DNA from: Rhizomys pruinosus
Taxonomy: Eukaryota; Chordata; Mammalia; Rodentia; Spalacidae
Reading direction: 5' to 3'
Length of the DNA: 64,000 nt
Assembly (NCBI GenBank): GCA_009823505.1
Contig: VZQC01005710.1
Span: 1,516,490-1,580,489 of the forward strand
Position 1 is the stretch's first letter, and every line of letters starts with the position of its first letter. Below are positions 12,910-24,006 of the stretch, one piece after another. A program made the translations under genes and the position numbers. Under the pieces are notes generated by a model. The model searched no databases, had not been told where the DNA came from, and saw nothing but the letters and a program-made list of their open reading frames with translations.

Positions 12910-14595
12910 GTGAGTGCAAACCAGCAGGGTGTGTGTGTGTGGGGGGGGGGCTCGTTTCCTGTGCCCTGGGGTGTGTGTCCCTCAGAAAAGCCATGCTGGC
13001 AGTTGGGAGCTAGAGCCCGGGACGGCTGCCCAGCAGGCGGGGTTGTGCGTAGCGCCAGGACCTTCACCTTTCCCTGCCCTGTACTGCACATGCTCTTCCT
13101 CTCTCTGTTCCTGTCTGTCTCTCTGGCTCTCTCTGACTCTCTGCCTCACTTCTGTCCACACTCACACACCTGTATACATACCTCATCACAGACTCACGTG
13201 TCCTTTGGTGGGTGTCATGACAACTTATGTAAGGAGCCTTTGGTATTCATAATACTAAAGTAATGAATGACTCTTCACCCTATTATTAAGTGTTGGTATA
13301 AATTAAGAGTTTTGCTTTTATTATAAGCAACTTCTAGTAGAATTAATGCTTAGAACCAGCTTCTGTGGCCGTAGTCTGTTGCAGCTGCCTCTTGGAGCCC
13401 TGCCCCAACTGTATGCCTCCTGCCTTAGCGAGAAAGGAAGGAATAAGCACATATTTTAAATGTGCAATTTGTTGCGAAGTCTGGGTTACTTGGTTGTGTC
13501 TGTGTCTACACATCTTCCCCAGTGCTGGCTTCTGACTGTATAAGGCAGATGGGTATTTCCTGCCAGTCGCTAAGCCAGGGTTGGCGGAAGACCCCAATGT
13601 GGGGCCTGCTCACTGTGCCTCTTTCTGTTGCATTAATTCTTTTTCCCTTTATCTCCCTAGTGACCCACCTAAACCTCCAGCTGTGCACCTCCCATCCCCC
13701 CGTGGCTGCCCCAATGATGCTGTGAGGGCAGGGCAGGCCTTCCGTGTCTCATACCCTAGATGAAATACAGCCTCAAAGAACTTAGAGTTTTGAGGGACCG
13801 TCGGTGGCTTTCCTCAACAGGAGAGCACCTGTGTTTGATGTGAGACTGTGTGGGGAAAGCCTGAGGCAAGAGGGCCACAGCCCTGTGTTGTTCCCTGCCT
13901 CCAACATTCCTGATGCTGCCACTGATGTTTCCACCTTGGGCCTCTGGGTCAGAAGCCTAGGGGTCTGCAAGACTGGCCCTGAAATGTCTGATGTATGTTT
14001 TGTCTGTGTTTCATAACCACTTTTGTATGTGCAGTATTAGAATATTCTGGAAATACCTGTTGAATGAATGACATAGGGTGGCAGTGCCATTACTAGTAAC
14101 TTCTTACAAAGATTTGCTAGTTTCAGATACACCTGGAAAAATCCATGTGCCCATCGCCTGGGCTTTGGGGTCAGGTGTTTCCACAAAGATCCTTGTGTGG
14201 CATTAACTGTCCCTGCGTGGTCTGGGAGCTCCATGGTTGTGGCTTTTAGTCCGGATGACTGCCCCAAGAGGCAGGGATCTGGTTGTGTTCCTGTGCTACA
14301 GGTGAGGGTTGGGGCCTGAAGAGAGGCCCGGAGCCACGCCCAGTGGGGTAGATCTGGGATTGGAGCTGCCTGGCACTGTCTGGAGAGCCTTCTGTGTATC
14401 TGTCCTGACTGCTTCTGGAGCCTCTGGGCCCATGTGGCCCTTGAAATTGAAACAGCAGCATGGGGGTGGGGGGTTGACTCTTGCCTGGGCACCATTAGTT
14501 ATTCACCCTCTTCTGGGAACCTGCTCAGAAGTTAAAAGTGTTGCTGGTTCTGACAGGACCTGTGTGGTTTCTATTCTTGTGGGGTTGGTTGGGCT

Positions 14596-14763
14596 TTTTT
14601 TTTTTTTTTTTTTTTTTTGGTCTTTTTTGAGACAGGTCTCCCTTTAGTCCCAGCCGTCCTGAAGCTTGCTCTGTGGACCAGGCTGGCCTTGAACTCACGG
14701 AGATCCACCTGCCTCTGCTTCCAGAGTGCTGGGATTAAAGGTGTGTGCCACCACGCCCGGCTG
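14596..14763 (-). mobile_element. B1 SINE, antisense
   Basis: A run of about 22 T (tail on the minus strand) is followed by GAGACAGGTCTCCC and GACCAGGCTGGCCTTGAACT, ending ccaccacgcccggc. Confidence 0.93.
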
Positions 14764-14769
14764 GTTTGG

Positions 14770-14912
14770 CCTTTTAAGACAGTGCCATGCTTCTGTTGTC
14801 CAGCTGATATGCATCTCACTACATAGCTCAGGCTCACCTTGAATTCATCATCTTCCTGCTTCATTCTCCCCAAAACCATGATTATAAACTTGTGCCACCA
14901 CACCTGGTCAGG
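14770..14912 (-). mobile_element. Old B1-related SINE, antisense
   Basis: A diverged copy with TACATAGCTCAGGCTCACCT and a recognisable end gtgccaccacacctgg. The younger B1 sits immediately beside it. Confidence 0.7.
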
Positions 14913-16662
14913 CCCATAGGTTCCAGCCTATTATTGCTATCAAAAACTTGTTTTTCTGGTACTTCGAAAGCATGTGGCTTTCTGGCATGAACAACTTGGG
15001 CCTCTAGCAGGTGGTGGCACCGAAAGAGACAGCATGGAACCCACCAGAATGCAGCTCTTCAGGCTGGCTTGAGATCACTGCCTAGATTGATGTTCTGTAG
15101 TCAAGGACTGGTTGAGGAAGGTCCCAGCGCTTGAGTTGAGTGTGCCGTGGTGAGCGCCCTCTTGTGGCATCAGGAGGTGTGTTGCTCTCAAGGGCACCTT
15201 AGCACGGATGGCACGGTGCTGGGATGTAGGGGTCTGAAGAAGCACCCCTTTGTTCTGTAAAGCAGTACCTCCCCCCCCACCCCCAGTGCTCACAGGGTGG
15301 TAATATTTCTGCCTTCATGCAGCACCCGAGACAGGTGGCCTTTTAGGTCAGTGCCTTGGGGGATCCCCCGTCAGCACTGCTTCACAAGTGCAGCTATGGA
15401 ATGACATCATATCCAGCCTCCAATGGGCCCTTTATGGGATATTTTGTAGTGAGTCCTTTGGAGTCCACCACAGCGTTCAGTTTGCTCCTTTTGTGAATGG
15501 TGGGGCCATGCCTGGGGCCCTCGAAGTGCCTTGGCTGCTTTCAGTGCTACAGATCCGTGCCAGGCAGCTCAGGTTCCATGCCTTGGCCTAGCTGGAAGCA
15601 GGAGACAGACCACAGGTGTGTGCCTGTGGGGTGCCTCTGTGTTCTCCCCTTGTGCTCCTGGCTGGGAGTTTTAGCTAAAAGGCTCCATTTCCTTTGTAGC
15701 AAATCACGTGTAGTAGGTGAACGGGTAGCAAGTGCTAGAGAAATGTGTTTATAAAGGGACACTCTGGTAATGTGATGGCCCTGCACAGCTGAGACAGGGT
15801 AACACTGCTTCCTGCCTTATATAACCAGTTCTGCCCTTGCCAGGCCACCTCCTTCTGTCCACAAAGCCGTTTGGGACACGCTGAGTTTCTTCTCCTTCAT
15901 GGGCGGCATTCTAGTGGCAGTGGTTATCACAGCTTTGCAGACTTCACATCCCAATAAGTCCTGATTTTATTTCCTCCTTATAGTCAGCTGGTAGTTCCCA
16001 CCAGTGTGTCAAATTAAGACAGTGCCTTTCACAGTCTGAGTTGGGTGGGAAAGCCAAGCAGAGCCCTGTCCCCAAGGTGGGGTGGGGGGTGGCCCTCTCC
16101 CTCTCAGGGGTGCACCCTTTCTTGGCCAATCGTTACAGGAAAGAGTGACGTGTGCACCATGCAGAGCTGAACAGTGCTGGAAGCTGGAGCATTTTCTTCC
16201 TCCAGGAAGAGAAGGCAATCTTAATTAAGAACTTCATTTCTGTGGCATACTGTTTTGGATTTTCTCAGCTTGAAGCTGATAAACAGCAGGTACCCTTGAG
16301 CAAAAGAATAATTAATAGATGTTCTCAGTTGTAGAGACACAGGGTAAAAGGCAGGCACGGATCGCGAGTGGAGACAGTGTGTATCGGACCTGTCCTTGGG
16401 CTCTGGCTTGGAGCCTGGCTCTCAGCAGGTGAGAGAAATCATTTGACACTCAGTCACACACTGGCTCCTGGGGCTGTGTGGCCTTCCTTGGGCCAGAGTA
16501 AGCTGAGCAAGTAGTCATAGTCGCTGCTCTTCAAGAACCAGCAACATGGAGTCCCAGCCCCACACAGAGATGACAGTGTGTTGACCCTGCAGTTTGGCAG
16601 CAGGGTCGAGGGCACCTTGCTGGCCCCCCTGAGACTGTGGCATTAGGGAAGTCTCGTCTTTC

Positions 16663-16960
16663 TGGGCTGCAGTGATAAGACACACTATGGCTTAGGGCCA
16701 CAGAACCTTGTTTTCATGGCTCTGGAGGCTGGAAGTCAAAGCACTTGGCAGGTTCAGAAGCTGGTGAGGAGCTGGGACTGGCTCTGCCTTGAGGGTGTTC
16801 TTGCTGTAGCTTGGCATCTCTCTCCTTCTTCTCCCTGACAGGTGACTTTGAAATGGGCGCTGATCCCATATGACCATGTTCTTGTGACCCCATCACCTCC
16901 CAGAGGCCCTGCCTCCTCAGATGTCCCCTTGGGGACTGGGAACACAAGTGTTCAGAGCAT
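16663..16960 (-). mobile_element. Old MaLR/MLT-like LTR fragment, antisense
   Basis: It begins gggctgcagtgataaga and includes GGCTCTGGAGGCTGGAAGTC and a late CCCATCACCTCCCAGAGGCC, a pattern I associate with ERVL-MaLR LTRs read in antisense. The assignment is from memory of the family. Confidence 0.5.
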
Positions 16961-17288
16961 CAGCAGAAAGCTGCTCAGGAGGTGTGATGTCTAGACTGGC
17001 TGCTGACCCCAAGCAGGAGTAGGATTTGGGGGTGTGATCCATCAGTGTGGGAAGTTCTGGGTGCTAGGAGCAGCAAGGCCTGTCAGAATGAGGTTTGGTG
17101 TCTGACATGATGGAGGCAAAGCCAGGAGTGGGAAGTGAGCAGCTGAGAGCTCATGTTTGGACACCTGTCCATTGTCAGAAGCGTGACTAATAATTCTTTG
17201 AGGCTGCCACATATTTTAACCTCTATGTGCAAAAAGCCAAATAGAGTAATGTGATCACCCTTAACTGTTGTCTATGTCTTTGCCACAG

Positions 17289-17376
17289 GGAATCGTGGGT
17301 AACTTGGCCAGTGGCAAGTCGGCGCTGGTCCATCGGTACCTGACGGGCACCTATGTGCAGGAGGAGTCTCCAGAAG
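17289..17376 (+). CDS. Agap1: Agap1 coding exon (probably exon 3): P-loop of the GTPase-like domain
   Basis: This 88-nt exon encodes 29 residues, from [11 protein letters not shown] to QEESPE, and ends with the first base of a split Gly codon. Residues GNLASGKS match the G1/P-loop pattern GxxxxGKS that binds nucleotide phosphates. [19 protein letters not shown] then forms helix 1 and the beginning of the effector (switch I) loop. The acceptor is ccacag and the donor gtatgg at 17377. AGAP proteins bind GTP through this domain and use it for partner binding; that is family knowledge, not seen here. The exon ends inside the effector loop, so any alternative exon placed downstream would change that loop (see 18089-18100). 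Confidence 0.97.
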
Positions 17377-17736
17377 GTATGGTGTGTTTGGAAGGTGGTT
17401 AGTTACGAGCTTAGAGTTCAGGGTTTAAAGTTTGTCCTTAGCATATGCTAAATCATTACTTTAATGACATGTCAGGAAAGTAATGAAACATACCAAGCAG
17501 TAAAAAAAGTAAATTGTTCCTTTTGTAGGATTTTTAGCAAATGAATGACATTCACTCTAGCAGTTGGAGCAATACTTGGGAAATCCTGCGGAGGGCTTTC
17601 CACCTAATGGTCTGTCCTTTCTAACGTTATTCCAGTGCTGTTCTTTTGAGTATTGGTTGGACAACTCTGATCTGGACATTGAGTTTGTAATGCTGCTTAA
17701 TTCTAGACACCAGCTTTTTTAGATACAATTCCAGAT

Positions 17737-17778
17737 TACCACCACCACCACCACCACCACTACTACCACCACCACCAC
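17737..17778. repeat. ACC trinucleotide microsatellite
   Basis: About 14 ACC units with a few substitutions, about 360 bp after the end of the P-loop exon. Confidence 0.95.
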
Positions 17779-18088
17779 GTCTGAGTATGTTTCCCCCTTT
17801 ATATTATACTATAAACATTTAATAATCATTTTGCATGTGAGTTGGGCATTTCTTTTGCCATTAGACATTGCTTCTTCTGTTAACATACCCATGTCTTACT
17901 TTTTTTTTTTTTTAAGTTTTAAATAAGATGACGGTGGTGGTGGGAAACCCTGTAGGTCCCCTGAGCAAGAGGTATTTTACAGGCAGTTTTCTAGATGATA
18001 TTTTCTCCCATGTAACCTGTGCAATCCAACTCTGAGACACTGAATCTCTGGTTCCTTCTTTTCTTACTGGCTGTCCCATTCTTTGCAG

Positions 18089-18100
18089 ATATGGACGCAG
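18089..18100 (+). other. Agap1: Candidate 12-nt in-frame microexon of Agap1
   Basis: A pyrimidine-rich tract (about 18048-18086) and acceptor tttgcag are followed by 12 bases and a donor-like gtaact at 18101. The preceding exon ends one base into a codon. Using that base, the 12 nt read Asp-Met-Asp-Ala and hand one base on, so the following exon still starts with Gly in the correct frame. The product would change SPE-GGRF to SPE-DMDA-GGRF, within the effector loop of the GTPase-like domain. Micro-exons of this size are typically neuronal and depend on SRRM4-type enhancers; a TGC lies directly at the acceptor. I do not remember a documented AGAP1 isoform with this insertion. Chance occurrence of short ag...gt pairs is high, so transcript evidence is essential. 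Confidence 0.45.
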
Positions 18101-19924
18101 GTAACTATACGTTCTCTTCGTGGCAGCGCTGTCTTGTCTTGGAGAGAGGAGAGGCCAGCTCTGTACCGTAGTGTCCCCCTCCTCGCTCTGTGTCCATCCG
18201 ATTTTGTTTCATTTCACCGTTTTCCTAAGTTCAACATCTCACCCTGTTTTGTCCCTTGGCTGTCTTCTGAGTGGTAGTTGTAAGTAGCTTCACATGTCCC
18301 CCTAACACATGTTCTAGCCTTTAACTCTTGTCCTGGAGACTGTTGAACCATCCAAACAACAAAACTCTGAGGGGCTTTGCTTGGGGCTCTGCCAAGACTC
18401 TTGAATATCTCAACCATGTTTTGAAGGCCTCAGACATCTGGGAAGGCCCGATTTTAAGTTCTTCCTATTAAACCTTAGTTTGGGAAGATAAGAGGTTCAG
18501 AGCAAAGGCTTGTGTGTGGGAGTGAGTGAGCAAAGGCTGTGCTGAGAACTCATGACGAGAAGAGAAGGGGGCCGGCAGCGCTTCCCCAAGACCCTTCCAG
18601 TCTGTGCCAGTGTTGTTCTTGGTGTCTGAATATGAATTGTGGCCACAGCCAGCTTGGCTAGGCCTTGGAGGCCTTCAGAGCTTCTGTCCTGGGGTTCCAT
18701 GTCTTGGGGCTCACAGTTGTAGAGCTTGATGAAATCTGCTACCAAGGATCTACAGCTAATCCCATGGCAAGGAAATACATAATACGTTCTTATTGTGGGG
18801 GACTCTGCCTTAATTGACTTCCAACCGCCAGATTTCGGTGTAGGGTTGCCAGAAGTTCCTGCTCTGCGGCTCTTGCTCTCGGGCTCGGATGTCCAGGTGG
18901 GGAGGGTGGGTCATGCTGAAGTTGCTGGTTCTAAAGGAACAGGTAGGAGCAAACTGCACTGCACTTGGGTGCTATTATTTGAGCCATCGTTGCTTTCCTA
19001 TTGGATGGTCAGTCTATCCCAACATAATTTGTCTGGTTTCTTTGCGTTGCAGAATGGGCCCTTCTGTTTTGACTAACACAGAGGCATTGCTCTTGAATGT
19101 TTGCACATTGGAAGTAAAACTGCCCAGAGAGGTGACCTCTGTGGCTGCTAGGATCCCTGTTTTACCTGCAGAATTGGGGGTAGCTCATCCCTCTGGGAGA
19201 CCATGGCTGAGGACTTCCGAGTCTGGGAAATACCATCTGGAACCTTACACCCTCAGGAGCTTTCTCTGCTCACCTGTCCTTTTGCTTGTAGACCAGAGGC
19301 CCAGGAGAATTGTTCTGTGTGGTGGGGGACACTTAGAGCAGGAGCAGGTACAGGGGTGTCCTGCTGGATGCTTGGGCCTCCATCTGCACTTGCTGAGTGC
19401 CTGGAAGTCACTTAGCTCGATCAGAGTGCTTTCTGGAGCTGCCTGTGCATTCTTGTCTGGAACCCAGCAGCTGCTGTGTCTGCTTCCTAAAGAGATGGGG
19501 AACTGGCGTCCACTTCCTGTCCCTGTGACCTGTGATCCCCACAGCAGCAGGAGGCTAAGGGCTTTATGAGCCTTCCATTCCTTAGTACTGCCTTGTTGTT
19601 ATGTGATTCTTCCTTAGGCTCAGGGAGCCATAGCCAGGAAGCAGTTTTGGTGTTTATCCCATTTGCTGACTTAAATTGAGAAGCTGTGTAGATAGAGGGT
19701 TGTAGACTTGGGATCTAGTTTACCTGTCATCATCCAGGTCAATGGGAAAGCTCGGGTGATGTGGGTCTCTGCACATGTGCAGGAGGTGGTCAAAGACTAC
19801 TGTAGCTCAGCGTCCCTGGCGATTCGGGCACAGCTGATGGGTGGAGGGTGCAGCTGTTCCTGTTCAGAGTGAGCTATGAGACCCTCTCCTTCTTTCTTTG
19901 TGGTGTTGAGACCCTCCCCTTCTT

Positions 19925-20169
19925 TTTTTTTTTAATTTTATTTATTTCTGTATGTGTATGAATGTACTGTCTGCATGCAGGTGCGTGCACCCGTGTCATG
20001 CATTGCTGCGGAGGTCAGAAGAGGGTGTCGGATTCCCCTGGAACTGGAGTTCTCCTGGAATTGGAGTTACAGACGGTTCTCGGCTGCCATGTGGGTGCTG
20101 GGGCTCGAACCCCGGTCCTCTGTAAGAGCTGTCGGTGCTCTTAACCGCTAGGCCATCTCTCCAGCCCCA
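19925..20169 (-). mobile_element. B2/B3-type SINE, antisense, young subfamily
   Basis: Full length, with the 17-bp duplication. It is flanked by the 16-bp repeat agaccctccccttctt at 19909-19924 and 20170-20185. The target was itself a short tandem repeat of about 30 bp (19880-20216). Confidence 0.95.
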
Positions 20170-20280
20170 AGACCCTCCCCTTCTTTGTGGTGTTGAGACC
20201 CTCCCCTTCTTTGTGGCATTATTGCCTTCTGATTTGTCCTTTGTGATAGTTTAGTTTCCATTGCTCTGACAAAAGTCCCT

Positions 20281-20445
20281 GAGGCTGGGTTTGTGGTGGC
20301 ACACACCTTTAATCCTAGCACTCGGGAGGCAGAGGCAGGCGGGTCTCTGTGAGTTCAAGGCCAGCCTGGTCTACAGAGTGAGTTTCAGGACAGGGAGACC
20401 CTGTCTCAAAAAAAAAAAGACCAAAAAAGAAAAAGAAAAGAAACC
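20281..20445 (+). mobile_element. B1 SINE, sense
   Basis: GGGTTTGTGGTGGCACACAC start, then the B1 body with a small deletion after GTTTCAGGACAG, and a long A-rich tail with GACC and GAAAAG interruptions. Confidence 0.9.
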
Positions 20446-20800
20446 TGGTTTATTTAGCTGACAGTTTTGGAGATTGATGGGACAGCTCACTCTGTGGCCC
20501 TGGTGAGTGCCTCATGGCTAGTGGCATCATAGTAGAATGTGTGTGAGAGGGACCACATGGTGGGACAAGGAGCAGGAGAGTGGGCTGGAGCCCGTCATGC
20601 TCTTTCACAGTAACTTTGTTTCTTTGTTGGGGATTGACCCAAGGTCCTGTGAGACCCACATTCTCCCCTCTGACGCGATGTCTCCAGTGCACAGTTACCC
20701 TGCACCATAACTTACCTGGTAAAGGAATCGCCACCTGTCTGAAGTGCACAGTGACCCTTTCCGTAAAGGAATTGCCACCTGTCTCATTGCCCCCAGGGAG
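20446..20800. mobile_element. Rodent LTR-like repeat fragment, interrupted by the B1
   Basis: Sequence either side of the B1 (20240-20280 and from 20446) resembles the element at 42611-43013: gttgctctgac-type start, then TTTATTTAGCTGACAG. A short duplication with GGAATYGCCACCTGTCT lies at 20725-20790. The class is uncertain. Confidence 0.4.
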
Positions 20801-21479
20801 CAGACCTCCCACATTCAAACCATGTCCAAGCCACAGGACCCCTTTCCTCACGACTGCCGGAGCAGTCAGCTGGGCAGGCACGCTAAACAGATGCTGTTTG
20901 GCTATGTGCACAGCTAGCTGTTGGATCCCCTGCCCTTCGGGGCTGCACCGAGTTGGTCCTCTGGTTAAATTAATTCCTACATAGGTGTGGGATGCCTTGT
21001 GATTCTGACCTATTAAGTTTGGGTTGTTGGGGAGGAAAATGTGCTGAGGACCTTCAAAAGAACTTCACTCCTTCAGAAGAGAGCTGTCCCTCCATGGAGG
21101 TCTCTGGTGCACTTGTCCCAGGGTGCTTTCTTTAAATGCCTCTCAGTTCCACCCCACAGGCAAGGTGGCACGCTTGTCTTTGAGCGATACCTTCTTGGCT
21201 GATATTTATTCTGTGAGAGGGGAGGGCTGAGTCACAAACTTTGGAGATGCAGTTCAGGTGAGGGAATACTACTAATCAGACACTTAGGGCAGAAACATTT
21301 CTCTGAGTAAGGAATCTGATTCCACAAAATGAGCTCAGAGTGCTGTTCTTGTCTGGATGGCTCTTGTGTGCACGCGCATGCTTGCATGTGTGCGTGCATG
21401 CGTGCATGCATGTGGTGTGTATGAGAGTGTACATAAACATGTGTGTTTGTAATGTATCATTGTGCACCATAATCTTAGG

Positions 21480-21900
21480 GCCATTGTAACCACATACCTC
21501 AGATCAAGTAGATTAAAACAGAAGTTTACTCCCCCACAGTTCTGTAGGCCAGAAGTCTAAAGTCAGAGTTTTGGAATGATTGGTTTCTTTAAGAGGTGGG
21601 CAGGGTGGTTCTGTGGTGACAGTAGTGATGGTGGTGTGATGATGGTGGTTGTGATGAGGATGATGAGGTAGTGGTAGTTACAGTGGTAGTTATGGTGGTA
21701 ATGGTGGTGATGATTCTGATGTGGTATCTATCCCCAGGTCCCTCCCAGCTTCCAGTGGGACCCACTTGAACTCCAGCAATCCTAAGTATCCAAGGCCTGT
21801 GTTGTCACCTTGCATTCCCTTCAGCTTACGGTCTAGTCTCCTGTGATATGGCCTCATCTTGACTCACACTCCAAAGACTGTTTCTAAATAAGGCCACATT
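21480..21900 (-). mobile_element. Old MaLR/MLT-like LTR fragment, interrupted by a GAT/GGT tract
   Basis: CAGTTCTGTAGGCCAGAAGTC at one end and GGCCTCATCTTGACTCACAC then AAATAAGGCCACATT at the other suggest MLT-type LTR in antisense. The middle (21601-21722) is a trinucleotide-rich tract of GGT and GAT units. Confidence 0.5.
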
Positions 21901-21909
21901 ATTATGGGG

Positions 21910-22025
21910 TTTTGCTATTGTTGTTTTGTTAATTATATTGTTTGTTGAGACTCACTGCATAGGCCAGACTAATCTTGAACTGTCACACCCCTCCTGCTTT
22001 ACCTCACAGACACCATACCTGACTT
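21910..22025 (-). mobile_element. Very old B1-related SINE, antisense
   Basis: GAGACTCACTGCATAGGCCA then CTAATCTTGAACTG and an end caccatacctgac. Confidence 0.5.
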
Positions 22026-22083
22026 GGGGGTGATGATGTGAATGAACCCTCTTGGGGACCCAGCTCTACCCCAGAAGTTGTCT

Positions 22084-22206
22084 GTGCGTGCATGCATGAG
22101 TGCGTGTGTGTGTGTGTGTGCGTGCGTGCGTGCGTGTGTGTGTGTGTGTGTATGTGTGTGCGTGCGTGCGTGTGTGTGTGTGCGTGTGTGTGTGTGTGTG
22201 TGTGTG
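22084..22206. repeat. GT/GTGC compound microsatellite
   Basis: Alternating runs of GT and CGTG. It is a long alternating purine-pyrimidine stretch that could adopt left-handed DNA. Confidence 0.97.
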
Positions 22207-23848
22207 ATGTTCAGGCACGTGCCATGCCCAGAGCCTGTTCTGGTTGTGGCTGGCCAGTGCTGCTGCTGGTGGAGGCCACAGGACTGGGACCGCTGTGTGT
22301 GACCTTCACACCTCCAAGGGGAATTTCACAGCTCCCTTTCCAGAAAGAGTCTCAATTTTGGCTTTGCCACCAGGGTCCTATTAATAGCTGCTAATTAGAG
22401 CTGTGAACTGTGTTTTGGCTGTGTAATTTCAGTTCTTCCTCATGTGTTAGGTACTTAACATTCACTGTACACCCTGCCTTCCTTGACACTGAATCCACAT
22501 GGTCCATGTGGTTTTTAACTCCTTACAAAGAAGTTGAAGAGAAACTGCTAACCAGCAGCATGTGGGAAATGCTGGGAACCATGGCTGTGCCCGAGATAAC
22601 TTGTCTTGTATCCTCCAGAGATGGTAGACCATCATCCCTTGGGCTTCCCTCCCCAGATAAGTCTTCATCCTCCCTGTTTGTGGGTTGTGTAGAGAAGCCT
22701 GTATGGAAGGACCTGGGACCGTAGAGGCTTCAGAAATGGCCTTGAGAGGATGGTGTGTCTGATGCGGGGAAGCACTCCAGCCTCCCCTCAGATGGTGGAG
22801 GAGAACGCTTTAAGGTTGGAGGCAGTGAACAGAATGGCGGTGGTTGGCCTTCCTGTGATGGGCACACTTCAGAATGTTAACCTGCTGGTGGGTCAGGGTT
22901 AAAATTGTGGGATAAAGTTATGCTGCCCATGACCCACCTCTAGAATGGTCCCATATCCAGGTACAAAATGGATAAATAGAGCTTGGCATCTTTGCATCAG
23001 AGCCCTTGCCCATGGAGGTAGGAAGTCTGGGCCAGTGGACGCGCTCTGAGAGTTGCTGTCACCTGTTGCAGCCACAGGAAGGGTTGTGGAGGTCTGCAGC
23101 TAGGCATGTCAGGGGCATGTGGGCAGACATCATGAACCTCGCTACTGCCTCCTTCATTTGTTGGTTCTTGACGGATCCGAATTTGGAGGCAAAAGCTTCA
23201 AAGCTGTGGCTGCCTTGGGTCTGTGGAGGCTGACAACCAGCGGGTGCCTGGCCAGAAGCCTGGTGATGGGGACGCGTGTCCGGGAACACCGTGCTGGCTC
23301 TACCTCACTGCTCTGCCCTGTCTCCGTGCTTTCAAAACTGACCATCCCGGCAGCTGCTACACATAGTGGTCACAACACAGTGACCTGAGCCACACACACA
23401 GTGAAGGTCCACAGGCAGCGTCCCGGAGCTCCCTACATTGCCCCTTCCGACCTGCGAAGTGGAAAAACAACAGTGGATCAGAAGGTCTGGCCATGGGCCA
23501 TGTATCTTGTCACAGAGTAAATTGAGAGAGCTGGAAGTATGGGCAGAGAGTTAAGGGCTAGTCTCTTTAAGGGAAGCCTAGGTAAGGGAACAGCCCTGTC
23601 CTTCCCAAGTAGAAAAGGAACCTAGGCATTTCCCATAGGAAGGGAGGAGACTGAAGCAGGCGAGGGAGGCTGAGGACGCAGCGTCCTGATCATGCCAGTT
23701 AGGAAAACTAGATGTCAGAGCTTGAGAGTCAACACAAGGTGAGGTGAGGTTGGTCCAGTCTTCTCGGGTCCGTGGGTGGGGTGGGCCAGAACTCCCTCAG
23801 GTTCCCAAATCTGCTGATGCTCAAGGCTTATATAAAACCTCACGGTCC

Positions 23849-24006
23849 AGCCGGGCGTGGTGGCGCATGCCTTTAATCCTAGCACTCGGGAGGCAGAGGC
23901 AGGCGATCTTTGTGAGTTCAAGGCCAGCCTGGTCTATAGAGTGAGTTCCAGGACAGCTGGGACTACAGGGCAACCCTGTCTCGAAAAGACAAAAAAAAAA
24001 TATATA
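23849..24006 (+). mobile_element. B1 SINE, sense, young
   Basis: Near-consensus B1 from GCCGGGCGTGGTGGCGCATG to an A-rich tail, flanked by the 9-bp repeat tcacggtcc at 23840-23848 and 24007-24015. Confidence 0.95.

Larger units (their letters stand above)
12910..17288 (+). other. Agap1: Agap1 intron, 4.4 kb
   Basis: Donor gtgagt at 12910 and acceptor ccacag at 17283-17288. A short G-rich and GT-rich run follows the donor (12927-12951). Contents are two antisense B1-type SINEs (14596-14912) and an old LTR-like stretch at 16663-16960. The remainder looks single copy. No additional exon with coding similarity was seen. Confidence 0.9.

Noticed and set aside
18889..19569. 226-codon + strand open frame
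   Set aside because: No recognisable domain, ordinary GC-rich intron, and no compositional bias expected of a protein; treated as chance.
22042..22394. Cys/Val-rich open frames over the GT tract
   Set aside because: They are translations of a GT/CGTG microsatellite.
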